From Conoideocrella luteorostrata (lineage: Eukaryota > Ascomycota > Sordariomycetes > Hypocreales > Clavicipitaceae), in NCBI GenBank assembly GCA_032433595.1, contig JASWJB010000092.1, positions 1 through 64,000 on the forward strand: a stretch of 64,000 nt of DNA. The letters run 5' to 3'. Shown here piece by piece: positions 34,043 to 45,368 of the stretch. The position numbers and the translations under genes are program-made. The number at the start of each line of letters is the position of its first letter. The first letter of the stretch is position 1. The notes beneath the pieces were generated by a model, which was not told the origin of the DNA, searched no databases, and saw nothing but the letters and a program-made list of their open reading frames with translations.

Positions 34043-37000
34043 CTTGGCAGTTCCTCAGATCCGGCGACGGATGCGTTCTAAGTGCAAGCTTCAAATGTAT
34101 GTGGGCGCTTTCTAGGCGATGGAGGGAATTTAAACTCCTCGACTCGTCGGCCGTAAATACAGAGCCCTCCAATGGTCGAATTTAATCGAAATTAGCGAAT
34201 GAATAAAGAAGTCCAAGGAGAGACGCCACGACGACGATGGCGGCCTCACGGTGAATAAGTACTCCGTTAACCCATCAACTCGGTTCGATATTTGGCAAAA
34301 TTTTCTCCTTGTTTTTTTGGTACAAACCGTCGCATAATGAGTAAGGTGTATAAGCGCATGGTCTACTCCGTAGTCAACAGCACTAATTACCAGCAACTGT
34401 GTCACGCTGCAGCCAGTTGCGGACGAAATCCGCCATGGCGGAGACGAAGACCCATACTAGATCTCGGACTTGCGGTCTTCTTTGAGCCCCGAGTTTGAGG
34501 CACCAGCATAATGCCTCCTTGCCGCTCAGCCAAGTCTCCCCTTATGGCCCATATTGTTCCGGGTTCAACCACACAATGTGACGGCCATTCACCCATCGCC
34601 CCATGTACGGAGCACAATACGCCTCCTCTCTCCGAAACCCTTGAAGGGGATCGAGGTCTGGCCATAGTGAGTCAGCCAGCTTGCTTAATAGCCGTCTTGC
34701 CGATGTTCACCAGTAACCAGTAATCCGGACTTAGTTACGCTTATGTCCTTACGTTGAGCCGATGCGGAAACCGAAGCAGTTTTTGACCAAAGCAATTTTT
34801 GTCTCACATTGTTTTCGTTTTTTTGCCTTTATGCACAATTGCCACATACCGAGATTATAACAGCGACATCTTTGAGTGTGCCGGGCCGATGAACCACATC
34901 AAACCATTTGTTATACCCCCTTTACCTTTCCCACTGCCCATAGAACCAACGACCATTTTTTTTTTAACCTTCGATCCTTCAGCACGGAGTTTGTGGAGTA
35001 GTTCACGGAAAGTGGGAGCCATGGTGTGCTCCAATCACTGAAGTGGAGTTGGAAGTCCACACTAATGTCCGAGCTGAAAGTCGCGAACGGCGTCCACGAT
35101 GCTGCTCGCTGGCAGACAGGCAGACAGGGTCTTTCTCACATGCTGGCGGACTTTGGCAATCAAGATCCCCCACCAAAAACATTCTGCCCTGCCAGGCTGG
35201 AGTGCTAGTTATTCCAGCTGTGAGACGGGACACGCAAGGACAGGGCAGAGTTAGGTAATGTGGCGCTGGGGCAACGGGACGCGCTCCCCGAATGTTCACG
35301 GATCCGATGACTCACCTCAAGTTCGACCGTGTCCTTGTGACAGTTGCTCCATCGCAAGATTGGTTGCCTGATTTGGTGTTTTGAGACACTGAGCGATTTG
35401 TGCCGTGCGATGAGACACAGATCAGACAACTGCCAGAGCCTAATATAATATACCGTCATTTCATATTCGTACCCTAAATGTGCGAATCTTAATGGGCAGA
35501 TGTATTGCTGCCTAGCTAGGTGAGCCGCTATTAGTCTCTTAAAAGAGGTAGAGAGGGTTGCCTGGTGGCCTGGTTGCCTGGTTGGCGCAACGCAGGATCG
35601 CGGGTTCATCTTTTCACACGCGTGGCTGCTTTCTTCTCTTCCAACTCCTTGCTTCGTAAAATGATGAGGGTAAGACAAGTCCTACGAGCCCACGCACGCG
35701 ACGCGTATTCCGGGAACTAGTCCGACATGAGGTGTTTCCCGCCGGGAGACGTGGCGGTCGGAAATGTTCGCTCCCAGGCAGGCCGTAGGAAACAGCGATC
35801 GGCCTGTATCAGTACTAGTAGTATTCACACTAGTGCTAGCTCTAGTTTCTCCCTACGTACGGAGTATGAAGCTGCAAATGCTTTAACCAGTCCACATGAC
35901 TAACGAGCCACCGGGTTTGCGGATCATGCTTTTATGGCAAGGTGATGGAACTACTCTGTAGTTACTTCGTACTCCCTAATCGTATATGGAGTTGCCTACA
36001 TATTGAGGGCATAATTAGCGACCGAAGGGGGTATGGTGATTGGGTCATATATAGGGGCCAGGTCAGCAGGCTCCCCGGAATAACCCCTGACTTTCCTTCT
36101 TGTTTATTTCAGAAGCTCCGGTATGGTGTAATTCAAGTCAACTCATCGTCCCATCATAGATAAAGTACAACCTTTAGGCCTCCCACTGTGGAAGTTGAAC
36201 ATTGGCCCCATTACAGCAAGGAAAACAAGACCGATAGTTAATAATGTAGTAAAACCGACGACAACAAAATTCTATATTCAAGAGAAGAGACACCGTAGAG
36301 GTCAGCTTCAGTATCAAAATTTTAGAGTCAAAAATGCAATTGAAGTATTACCGTAACTCATGGGCAGCGCGCGATAAACGGGTTCATGGTGTATACAGTA
36401 AGGTCAACGGCAGAGTACTAACGATCTAAAAGCCCAGATTATATCGTCCCCTGAAAGATAATTTTCGTATGTCACCTGCGAAGATGAGCACTCATCTCCT
36501 TCACATGGCACTTTTGGCCGAACTGAACCCTATACTTTCCTGCTCTCTTAATGGCCCCTTTTACGTACTGGATGGGGTCAATTGAGGAGACGCGCTTGGA
36601 ATGAATCATGATGATTACGGCCCGAATGCCTGTGCCCGTGTTACTGCTATAGGTACGTCATGTAGCGGCAATTCTGGAACAGAGCAGCAAGCAACAGTGT
36701 GATACGCCCTGGGTCGGCAGTGCTTCTCGGCTCCGGAACCGCTCCTGAACAAATTTACACCATTCTTGCAGCGGCTGGATCGTTTGCGAAACGTTACAGC
36801 CATTTGTTTGCCATCAGAGTATGCTACTCTGACTCTAGCGACTCTGGTATGTCATCATCAGGCAGGTGCGTCAGACGTATCCCGCCCCATTTAGCTCTCC
36901 TCGTTGTGCTTTTTCACCCTACTCTACAACTCTGCATTTTGTTGAACTGTCGAAATCCGCCTATCAAAATAAAATAGTCACAAATTCTATCTCTATCTCA

Positions 37001-37209
37001 AGCGCATTAGATTCTTCAGTGATGAGAATAGTATGTACCGTGCTGTCTATCCGTATGTAAGTGTGGAGCTAGGTGTTACAACTTCGGATATCGGGGGACT
37101 TTTTGACGGTCATGCCGGTGGTCAGAGACTTCATACATTTGTCATAATACATTGTTTAGGTCTCTTGGCACTATTACATGAAGAAAATGATGGGCATTAG
37201 AGAGGATTC
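34043..37209. other. 3.2-kb intergenic region
   Basis: No gene recognised on either strand. Two exact copies of the dispersed element (34364, 35858) plus variants. A GCCTGGT-like short tandem run lies at about 35558-35587. The left end holds the exporter's promoter. Confidence 0.55.
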
Positions 37210-38486
37210 GGAAGGCAAGACTTGCGTGACCGCAATGGACTGTAGCTCTTCATAATCGGGCAGATCCCATCTCTTGATGTCCTCTTTCAGAAACTATCGA
37301 CCCATATTGATCTGAAAGTAGGATGCTAATCCTAAGAGGCTGTTCGTAATAGCAATACCAACTGCAGGCTCGATTAACCTATCCACAAGACCGGTATTGT
37401 CCCTGACTGATACGACTTGCTGCACTTGATGCATAAAAGGCTGAAACTCTTCCGGTATGCCTCAAGGGCAATAGTCATGCTAGTTTTGGAGGCCGAATAT
37501 ACCCTTCTGCCTGCTTGCAGTCTCGACTACTTTCCCTAGAAAGGATGTAAGCCCCGACTATACTGTAGGTAGTTCCTATACTAGAAGTCACTGTTGGGCA
37601 GTATGCCGCGTCGCCGACCAGAGCAACGCTCCATTGTGACCAAGACTCTAACTTGACGAGAACTGGGCACTCTGTATCAAAGTCACGGCTGGAACTGAGC
37701 AACGCCTTCATAATCTCGTCGGGGCGCTTCGTTGTATACATCAGCCCACGCTTCCTTCCGTGATTGCATATCCCCGCTTGTTATTGCATTTGCAGTTGCT
37801 CAGATTTGGTAGTACATCCGATGTAGCATTTGATCTCGTCCGGGTTATGCCTCCCAGCCATGATGCCCCGATCCCAAGGAGCCGTGTACATTGTGGCACG
37901 TACTCCTCATCCCTCATGCGACTAGGAATAGGGAGACACGCCATATAAACATTCCTTATCTGATGATATGCTGCACGGACAGCCGTAGGCTCAAAAAGCA
38001 CGGTACAGGTCATACATCCTTAACCGTCGGCACCGGGAGGAGGACAAACGACGATTCACGCCGTTGGAAAGCTTGACCTCCACACCATCATTCTTGTCTT
38101 CAAATGCTTCGATGGAAGTGTCGAAGAGATAAATCGCCTTGTTGGAAGTGACATGGATAAGACGACACAACCCCCTCGTATGATTTCGTACTCGGCCGTG
38201 ATTTTCTGCCGGCCGCTGCCGTACTGTTCGCAGGGAAGAACGCCCGCCGCATGCCTATCTTGTCGATCATTTGCATTCCCTGCTCTGGAACCATTTTCTC
38301 TCGAAAAGCCGGTTCAAGACCCCATAATCGCAGGACTTCTATGCCATGGCCGCGCAGGTCGACTTGGAGTTCGGTTGCTCTTAGACTCGAAAATCGCTCA
38401 ACGGCATTGACGGTATGGCCTAGCTTCCATAGCCAAAGGGCCAGGGAATTGTCAGCAATTCCTGCGACACCTGTGAGGATATTCAT
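37210..38486 (-). pseudogene. FAD-dependent monooxygenase, multiply frameshifted
   Basis: Read down the minus strand, all parts of a PHBH-type FAD monooxygenase of about 420 aa appear in order. The start has a decayed Rossmann motif (GVAGIADNSLALWLWKLGH) with VERFSSLRATELQVDLRGHG and KMVPEQGMQM (38486-38230). FDTSIEAFEDKNDGVEVKL follows (about 38125-38065), in a different frame from the start. Then VYMACLPIPSRMRDEEYV (about 37955-37900), the second flavin motif LVGDAAYCPT (about 37625-37590), EEFQPFMHQVQQVV (about 37455), and LKEDIKRWDLPDYEELQ (about 37290-37240) after an in-frame stop. At least three frame changes and a stop separate these, so the gene is dead. The usual final Gly of the flavin GxGxxG motif is also replaced by Asp. 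The family hydroxylates aromatic or polyketide substrates. Confidence 0.88.
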
Positions 38487-39009
38487 TGGGACGACCTTGG
38501 TCGGTCAAGCTTGATAGCATGTAACTTTAGTATGTATTGTCGAAGAGCAGAGAGAGCATGTGCAGACTAGTGTTCGTCTTGAGAGTGAACCCGAGGGATG
38601 ACTATTTAGGACCTTAATGCTCATGAAATGTGTCATCGCACATGAGAAAATTAGCTATGCATTTATACTTGTTGATTTAAAAAGACAGTCCGGTCACCGA
38701 GCTAAATCGCCCGCCCATTCTCAATTGCGACCGTGACAGCCCACGGTTTTTGTCCACTTCAGCCGTACTATCGAGCCATTGTAGTTACGGCATAACTCCT
38801 TTGGCGGCTTATTGGTGCTTTCGCTACAGTGTCGCTAATTGAGGTATGATGATGCATGCACTGCAATGTGTATTACTCTAGATCTTAACGTCGGGTTAGC
38901 ATTAATTAGTAGATAACACATCATAGAAGAAATCATTCTCTCAGTCCAGATCAAGATTGCCTCGTCAACATGCCATGTTCTATACCCGACCCCGGTTACG
39001 TCCTTAATT
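38487..39009. other. intergenic, no gene seen
   Basis: AT-rich 523-bp gap between the dead monooxygenase's 5' end and an unrecognised ORF. No element noticed. Confidence 0.55.
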
Positions 39010-39543
39010 TTAAGTGCCCGACAAAAAGTCTACGTCTGACAAGCGGAGAAAGTCAAACTCCCATCTATCCTCAGCTTCATCCCTCACAGTTCCGCCAGCC
39101 AAGGGAGACGGGTCTACCTCATCTACATACGGTATCTGGGCATTATCCAAGAAGTTCTGCACGGCGTGAAGGCAGAACTCAACACTGGGTTTTGCCCCTT
39201 TTGGGACGATCCTCCATTCAGGCAAGTGGCCGTGCTCAATTGCTCCTGCTTGAGCTATGATCATACTGAGGAATGAAAGGCCCTTAAAATCTCCATTACG
39301 AAGCTGAATCCTGATCTCTGACGTTGACAGCATTCCTTTCAGCGCCAGTTCCAACTGTCCAACATGCTGAGTATTCTTCTGGAGCATGCCATCACGGTAC
39401 TGCGCTTTAGCTTGAATGATGGGCTCAAGTTCGAACAGTTTTGCCGCCGTGAGGCTTGATTTAAATAGCCCATGTCCTAGCACTATAAATCGATGAAAGT
39501 CTCTATCTTTGGTGGTGTTATGAATGTTATCAATGCACACCAT
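39010..39543 (-). CDS. unrecognised 177-codon ORF, possibly part of a decayed gene
   Basis: ATG at 39543, 177 aa, no stop inside. I recognise no domain. It lies downstream, on the same strand, of the damaged zinc-cluster fragment (39880-40563), with about 340 bp of broken frames between, so it could be that gene's 3' end or a separate relic. The C-terminal part is acidic (DEVDPSPLAGG, EDRWEFDFLRLSD). No function assigned and a real gene is uncertain. Confidence 0.3.
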   Translation of the reverse strand: MVCIDNIHNTTKDRDFHRFIVLGHGLFKSSLTAAKLFELEPIIQAKAQYRDGMLQKNTQHVGQLELALKGMLSTSEIRIQLRNGDFKGLSFLSMIIAQAGAIEHGHLPEWRIVPKGAKPSVEFCLHAVQNFLDNAQIPYVDEVDPSPLAGGTVRDEAEDRWEFDFLRLSDVDFLSGT

Positions 39544-39879
39544 CTTGGATTAGTAAAATGGTGGGTTTTCTGGTGCGTTTGTGGCAAATGGAACATGTAG
39601 CACGAGCAAAACTCGACGGACGAGGTATTCAAGCAGGTTGGCCTGAAATGTTGAGTGGTGGTGCCCATTCATCCTTGGCGCCCAGTCGTTGATGGCGATG
39701 CACGCACTCGTAATATCTGGGCTTAACGTAAGAGCAGTTTAGTACGACAGCTGAGAACGGAGGCCATTGACAAGTTTGAGTCGAGATGCCAGAGAACGGA
39801 AAGGAAGACGCTGCAAAGATGTATCGGTGTAAATGTCTCAGGATAGTAAATTCACTTCGTGGTCCCATCGCCGATGTCT

Positions 39880-40563
39880 ACGTCAAAGATGTTGGATGGA
39901 ATTTCGGTGACAAACTCGTCCATGGAGATCCAAGGGGGAGTTCCCGAATCCAAGGTTGACCCGACAGCTATCTCCACTATGCTTGCCTACAGCTGTCTTC
40001 GAAATTCTGCGCTAAATATTGTCATTGGTGGAGGATGCTTGGGGTTGCGGTGTAAGCCCATATGCATGGCTGCTGCGGGCACCGTCGACAGCATCGGACA
40101 GCTCATGGTTGCTTTGTGACGTAGATGATTCGGCCTTGAGCTTCTGAACACAATGCGAGATCGATTGAAGGCTGTGGTGAGTGTCTAGTTCGCGATTTGG
40201 ATCTTTGCCGTCCTGGGGTCTTGGGTTTGCTGCCATAGTTCTGTGATGCCACGGAGTTGTTCCCGATTTCCCGATTGTGCTGTCTCCAGGTTTCAGACTC
40301 CGGCTTCTTGTCAAAGCCTTCCGATGCTCCTCCATGGAAACGCCCAATGGCATCGGCCCATCGAAAACTCGATAAGTACAACTAGAATGCGTAGTGATGC
40401 AATGGCCGCTGGGGTTTTTTTGCGACGCTTTTACCCCCGGCCTCCGGCGGCGACATTCGATACAGGAGCGCGCTTGTCTTCGGCGCTGTTGAGGCTGACT
40501 TTGTATTGTCCATGTACAATCTATTTGACGCGCCAGAAATAGCCTATTACCAGGGCCCGTCAA
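39880..40563 (-). pseudogene. Zn2Cys6 transcription factor, damaged N-terminal part
   Basis: The frame contains RRRQARSCIECRRR at the start of a fungal binuclear zinc cluster and SGHCITTHSSCTYRVF at its end. Between them the expected CD and PC positions read VKAS and NPS, so the third and fourth zinc cysteines are missing and the spacing is two residues too long. There is no ATG at the frame's 5' end (a TTG at 40563), and no exon upstream was found. Below 40012 the frame breaks. A possible continuation, STLDSGTPPWISMDEFVTE, is in another frame at about 39955-39900. The intact family are DNA-binding activators of metabolism or metabolite clusters. With two zinc ligands lost, this copy should not bind DNA normally. 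Confidence 0.65.
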
Positions 40564-42287
40564 GACTATGCGAACAATGGCAATAATAGAATGATGGAGA
40601 GTATTGATCTCTGAACGCCCGAGGCAAACGTAAGCAGGCTGCGGGAACCGATCATGTCCGCCTTGCGCCGAAATATTAAGGTCATCGTTGCATTTTCCCC
40701 GATCTCCCCGCCGCCCTCCTGTTTCCTTACAAGTAACTAGTTAGTTATGAGAGTGCCTATTAGAGCAACTTACTAGTTACTCCGTAAATAGTAGTTAATC
40801 ACTCCGATGAGATGCCCCGTTTTTCTCATCAACGGTGCGTAACGCCTTGTACGCTCCGCTGTCGTTATTCCGAGTTACATTCATGGCAAGCTGCACACTC
40901 TTCACTTTGCATACCGATCGACATATGATTCCGACAGGCAAGCTAGTGTCTTGGAAATACACCCTATTCACACGATGGCGGACCCTTGACTAGCACATAC
41001 AGAACATGCCAGAGACTCGATCCTGTAATTGACGCCATACATAGAAGCCATCCAGGAAGGGCATCTGACCAGACGCCAGAGGCTGTTTGCTTGTCGGTCG
41101 GTCCAACGACGCACCTGGGAAAATACGGATCTAGCGCTGCGCAATACCTTGTAGAAAAAAATTCTCGAGGTTAATTGAAACAAAACAAAGCGCGACAAGG
41201 CAGCATAGACGAGGACAAAGCGGCGAGTCAATCACGAACAGCGGCGAATAGTGACGCGGCATTACTCGTACTCTGTACTCCGTACAATAGCGAGCACTGT
41301 ACGGAGTGCCGCCCGCATCGTTTACCGCTTGGTTGGTGCAAGAAACTGGGCCATGAACCCCAGTTTATTTACTCAACATGCATCAACATGCTCGTATCGA
41401 GCCGCAGATATTCCAGCCCCTGTGGACAGCCAGTGTCGGCACTTGTCAAGAGCCCCCACACTACTCTATGCGCAGGCTCCGACGTGTATGCATATTGCTG
41501 GTTGGTTCAAATGTTCAAATATGCCATGGGAGTCTGATCGAGATCGGCGCTGTGATCAAGTGCACACGTCAAAGTGACGGACTGGTTTTCGAATGTGATG
41601 AGATGCTGATTCGCCGCCACTCCACCTCCTCTGATTCGATTACGTCCATTTCTGAGCGTCACTGAGCATTACAGAGCGTAGATACCTGATTCCAGCCTGT
41701 TAAGGCGATCCGCATTGGGCTATTCATGCAGGACTCGCCGGAAGCGACCCGCTTCTCCTTGCCAGATGAGCCGTTTCACGGACGGAATACTCCGTAAAGG
41801 ACGCAAGATAGATTGGCTTTCAAGGAACATCATGCAATCTACTTCCATGTTATCGAGCATGGGTGTCACAGCCGAAAGCTTTCTTATCAAGATCGATGAC
41901 TAGCAATAATAAATGTAATATTTTGTCTCGTAATGGCTGCGCCGCAATCGCGCAGATTCGTCTTGCTGTTGAAATGTGCTTCCGCCACAACGCAACATAG
42001 CCTAACCACCAGTTGAGAGTCAAGCACAAGACATTTTCCCTAAAAAAGCCATCCCAAAGTCTATTTGAAACTTTTTGCAGGAAGCGGAAAGAGAAGAAGA
42101 AAACAGTCGGTGTGTAAACAACTTTGCTGCAATCTTATGAATTGAACTAACAACACCACAGAGCGCTCTCCTGCGCTGTAGACAAGCACTTGGAGACGCA
42201 CCCGCTTGATGCGTTCCAGTGAAAATAGACACATTTAATTCTTTCGACTTAGATTTAACGATTCATGACCCTCATCCTGAATTAAAC
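40564..42287. other. 1.7-kb intergenic region
   Basis: No gene recognised. Three exact copies of the dispersed element (40778, 41276, 41788). The right end should include the promoter of the glycosyltransferase-like gene. A GTG at 42219 is in frame with that gene but no ATG precedes 42288. Confidence 0.6.
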
Positions 42288-43649
42288 ATGCTCACCGCCC
42301 GTGGCCGTCGATATGTACTCTTAGCCATCGCTCTCATCTCGATCACTATTGCGATTGTTGTCGACGGTCGGACCAAGGGTATTGTTCGCGAGCGATATAA
42401 CAAGTACAAGGGCACCATACCTCCCATAGAACCGAAGGAGAAGGAAATAGCGCAGCCGAAATATCTTCTCCAGCCCGAACAAGTGCCTCCTCCGGTGGTC
42501 GATCCATTCCCCTCGCTTGCAACGTCACCCCCACCGCCGATTCCCAAGTGGAATGTGGCTCCCAAAAATCTGTACAAGAAATATGGACTGGACTACGCGC
42601 CGCCTTTGTTCATCGGCTTCACGCGCGGATGGCCGCTGCTTCTCCAAGTCGTTGTGTCCTGGATCACGGCAGGATGGCCAGCCGAGCACATCTACGTCAT
42701 TGAAAACACGGGCACGCAATGGGCCAACCCGAGAGGAAAGCTCTCTCTTCAAAATCCTTTCTACTTGAATCATGGACTGCTCAAAAGGCTGGGCGTCAAT
42801 GTGATCCAGACGCCAGTGCTACTCAACTTTGCCCAACTGCAAAACTTCTATACCCATCTCGCCCACGAGCACAAGTGGCCGCAATACTTTTGGTCCCATA
42901 TGGACATCATAGTCTTCTCTTGGGAAGACGGTGGCGACGGAAGACCCAGAGCTGGAGAGAAAGGGTATAAGACAATCTACGAGAATGCGCTGGCCGAGCT
43001 CAACACCACGCGGCACTCAAACGAACGGTGGGCTACCCGGTTCTTCGCTTACGACGCGTTCACACTGGTGAACCGGGAGGCGTACGATGAGGTAGGAGGC
43101 TGGGATACGTATATCCCATATTACATCACCGACTGCGACATGCACAATCGGCTGAACATGCACAATTGGACCCTGAGCGACAGGGGGGCCGGTATTATAA
43201 CTGATGTGAGCACTGTGCTGAAAGATTTACGGGCGCTGTATCGCGATTCCAGCGCTGAACTCGGCTTCACGGACCCAAACCCGCCTCCACCTGAACCCGA
43301 GTCTGAGAACAAAGAAGCGAGCATTAACCAGGGGGAGCCAGACATCCCCAAAGAGGATGGAGAGTCGGCCGATAAATGGTATTGGCGCAAGTTGTTGAGA
43401 ACAGTGGACCAGATGGGGAGATACAAGCACGGCAATCGAGGACGCAACACATGGCAGATTGGGCAGAAAGGCGGCGAAAAAGAACCATTTTATTATCCTG
43501 CGCACGGGGTGCAAAAGGCGTTTGAGATGCTTGCGGAGGCAGGCCGTCAGATATACGCCGAGAAATGGGGTCATCGGAACTGCGAATTAATTGGAGAGGG
43601 AAAATTGAAGCTAGAGGATCAGTGGCGGGTGGCTCATGACTGGGAGTGA
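42288..43649 (+). CDS. type II membrane glycosyltransferase-like protein
   Basis: Single exon, 453 aa from the ATG at 42288. A short cytosolic N-terminus (MLTARGRR) leads into one helix (about 9-25, VLLAIALISITIAIVV), then a Pro-rich stem to about 110. The lumenal domain begins PLFIGFTRGWPLLLQVVVSW, continues with IYVIENTG and HMDIIVFSWEDG, and has YYITDCDMHNRL with acidic residues like the DxD metal/nucleotide-sugar site. The overall layout, a short tail, single anchor, stem and GT-A-like fold, suggests a Golgi glycosyltransferase acting on wall or secreted glycans. The exact GT family, donor and acceptor are not identified. Near 350-380 there is an acidic insert. Intact, no introns; the frame extends upstream only to a GTG. 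Confidence 0.8.
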   Translation: MLTARGRRYVLLAIALISITIAIVVDGRTKGIVRERYNKYKGTIPPIEPKEKEIAQPKYLLQPEQVPPPVVDPFPSLATSPPPPIPKWNVAPKNLYKKYGLDYAPPLFIGFTRGWPLLLQVVVSWITAGWPAEHIYVIENTGTQWANPRGKLSLQNPFYLNHGLLKRLGVNVIQTPVLLNFAQLQNFYTHLAHEHKWPQYFWSHMDIIVFSWEDGGDGRPRAGEKGYKTIYENALAELNTTRHSNERWATRFFAYDAFTLVNREAYDEVGGWDTYIPYYITDCDMHNRLNMHNWTLSDRGAGIITDVSTVLKDLRALYRDSSAELGFTDPNPPPPEPESENKEASINQGEPDIPKEDGESADKWYWRKLLRTVDQMGRYKHGNRGRNTWQIGQKGGEKEPFYYPAHGVQKAFEMLAEAGRQIYAEKWGHRNCELIGEGKLKLEDQWRVAHDWE

Positions 43650-43931
43650 TGGAAATCAAGGAATTCAGAGTGTCCGGTTGGTGGTTGGCAGTATGGCGGA
43701 AACGGGTAAAGATACAACAGCTCACGAGAGGTTATCCAGAGTAGCACATGCAGTGGCAAGGGCGTGGAGTACGGAGTACAGAAGTTACTGAGTAGTGTGT
43801 CTGCGGGCCTTCCACTGCCTGTTATTGATTCATATCTTCATCATTGCCCAACTAAGGCTGCCGGTTGTGTCAACGTCGATCCTTGAGACAGATGATCTAA
43901 CTCTGTGGTGATGCTCAACCAACTCTTGAGC

Positions 43932-44917
43932 ATGAGCTTTAGCTGAACCCGAGTATGGACTCGAACAGTCGTCGGTAGAGTCGCCAGAGTTTTATGGCCA
44001 TCCGGAAATTGACGGCGACTTGGAGGACGACCGCCTTGCTCTGTCGCCGGCGGATGGCTACTCTCGCAACGCCGACTCCCCCGCACACGTAGCCGCATCA
44101 GCGTCTTATAACCTCGAAAGAGAAAGAGAAGGATGTCAGCCGGGGCGACAATTCGACTCAAGCGGCGGGTTGGCCGCAAACGCCTATGTGCCCAACCTGT
44201 TTGCTGAGGATATAACTTTGCGACAGAGCTCAGCAGGTGCAAAAGCACAAGAAGCACAAGAAGCACAAGAAGTCCAGGAAGCGGGGGAAGAGACAAATCG
44301 AAGCAATTCCCAAATTCCATCCGAGGAGAAGTGATTCTCACGGAGCCATGGCAACAGCCTCGTGCTTCGTCAATGTCAGCTGGCATGACCACCACGTCAG
44401 CTGATTGTCAGTATGCGCAGCGCCAAAAGCGAAATACTCACTCATCACGCCAACATTACCACTACCATCGCAGAAAATCTCGAGTCGGGCAACAGCAGAG
44501 TGGTCACCACTCATTGCCTGGTCTCAACATGCATCGGGCACTTTCATGATGCTACGCCCGCACATTCGTGCAACCCACAGGTGTCATCATATCGAGCCAT
44601 TGTCGTTCCTTCTCAGGCGGATCATCACCGGCCCCTTCAAACAGCATCAGAACCGGTCGTTCCAAATAGGCAGTAACCATTGCTTTTCTAGCCTTAGTCG
44701 ATCTATTGATCCGCCCTTTTCAGACACCGCAGTGCCGTATCTCAATTTTTGGCAACGTTTCACCACTGCCATCGAGGATCCAGAAGCCAGAAAAAATTTA
44801 TACTTGATGTTGGGTGCCATACTTATTTTCATGGTCATCACGGTGGTGGCAATTACTTTTGCGATGCCTAATCATCATGTAAGTAACTTAATCCCAACAC
44901 TCGGCATTTTTAAATGA
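43932..44917 (+). CDS. possible single-pass membrane protein, gene model unresolved
   Basis: Two open stretches may be exons of one gene. The first (about 43932-44333) lacks an ATG and encodes a hydrophilic, Glu/Ala/Ser-rich sequence (GLEQSSVESPEFYGHPEIDG early, then an AQEAQEAQEVQEAGEE repeat). The second (about 44690-44917) encodes FWQRFTTAIEDPEARKNLY and a convincing transmembrane helix, LMLGAILIFMVITVVAITFAM, then a short tail. The disordered-then-helix layout is common in fungal single-pass proteins. I could not find a start codon or clean splice sites joining the parts, so it may be a relic. The opposite strand's Leu-run ORF is the mirror of the CAAGAAG repeat. One TACGGAGTA copy lies upstream at 43770. 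Confidence 0.25.
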
Positions 44918-44988
44918 TTGGCAATCTCCAAATTACAGCCCAATATAGTTTTCTATAAGGATGGCTGCACCACAATCATGGTCCAGTT

Positions 44989-45062
44989 GGTTTCGTGGTC
45001 TAGTTGGTTATGATTCCTCGCTAACACCGAGGAGGTCCCCGGTTCGAGCCCGGGCGAAACCA
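44989..45062 (+). tRNA. tRNA-Val (anticodon AAC)
   Basis: 74 nt, no intron. The acceptor stem GGTTTCG (44989-44995) pairs with CGAAACC (45055-45061), with A as discriminator at 45062. The anticodon stem CCTCG/CGAGG (45016-45020 with 45028-45032) encloses the loop CTAACAC, giving anticodon AAC at 45023-45025, read by A34-to-I editing for Val codons. The T arm is CCCGG-TTCGAGC-CCGGG. Box A is near 44996-45007 (TGGTCTAGTTGG) and box B is GGTTCGAGCCC at 45041-45051. Confidence 0.95.
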
Positions 45063-45070
45063 CGCTTGAA

Positions 45071-45077
45071 TTTTTTT
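45071..45077 (+). terminator. RNA polymerase III terminator (T7)
   Basis: Seven T residues beginning 9 nt after the tRNA's discriminator base, the standard Pol III stop signal. Confidence 0.85.
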
Positions 45078-45368
45078 GGTCGTTTAGCCAACGACCTACT
45101 CTTCCTTGAATTTTTCTCTTTTCTCTTTTCCCCCTCTTTCTTCAATCAATCCGAGGGGAGAATAGGATCGCTGCGATCCGAAGGTTCCGGGGATACGGGA
45201 GAATGCAAGTTGTTAGTCTATTCATTGCCTAAACCATGAATCCAACGACAGCACCTAGCGAGAGACGGCGTGCAAATGAATCGAGAAAGAGTGCGCTATT
45301 GCTACCATCACTGTTCAAACAATTATAACTATATACAATGCATAAATTACCCTTCCTACTTGTAGCTT
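45078..45368. other. gap between tRNA-Val and the sugar transporter's 3' end
   Basis: About 290 bp, T-rich near 45110-45150. Probably the 3' UTR of the transporter on the minus strand. No other feature seen. Confidence 0.55.

Noticed and set aside
35558..35620. tRNA-like stretch with GGTTGGCGCAACG and GGGTTCATC
   Set aside because: No acceptor stem or anticodon arm can be drawn; the left part is a short GCCTGGT repeat.
42219..42287. N-terminal extension of the glycosyltransferase-like frame
   Set aside because: It begins with GTG; the ATG at 42288 gives a normal type II anchor.
43841..44395. 184-codon minus-strand ORF with a Leu-rich run
   Set aside because: The Leu run is the antisense of the CAAGAAG repeat on the plus strand; no domain and no coding signature.
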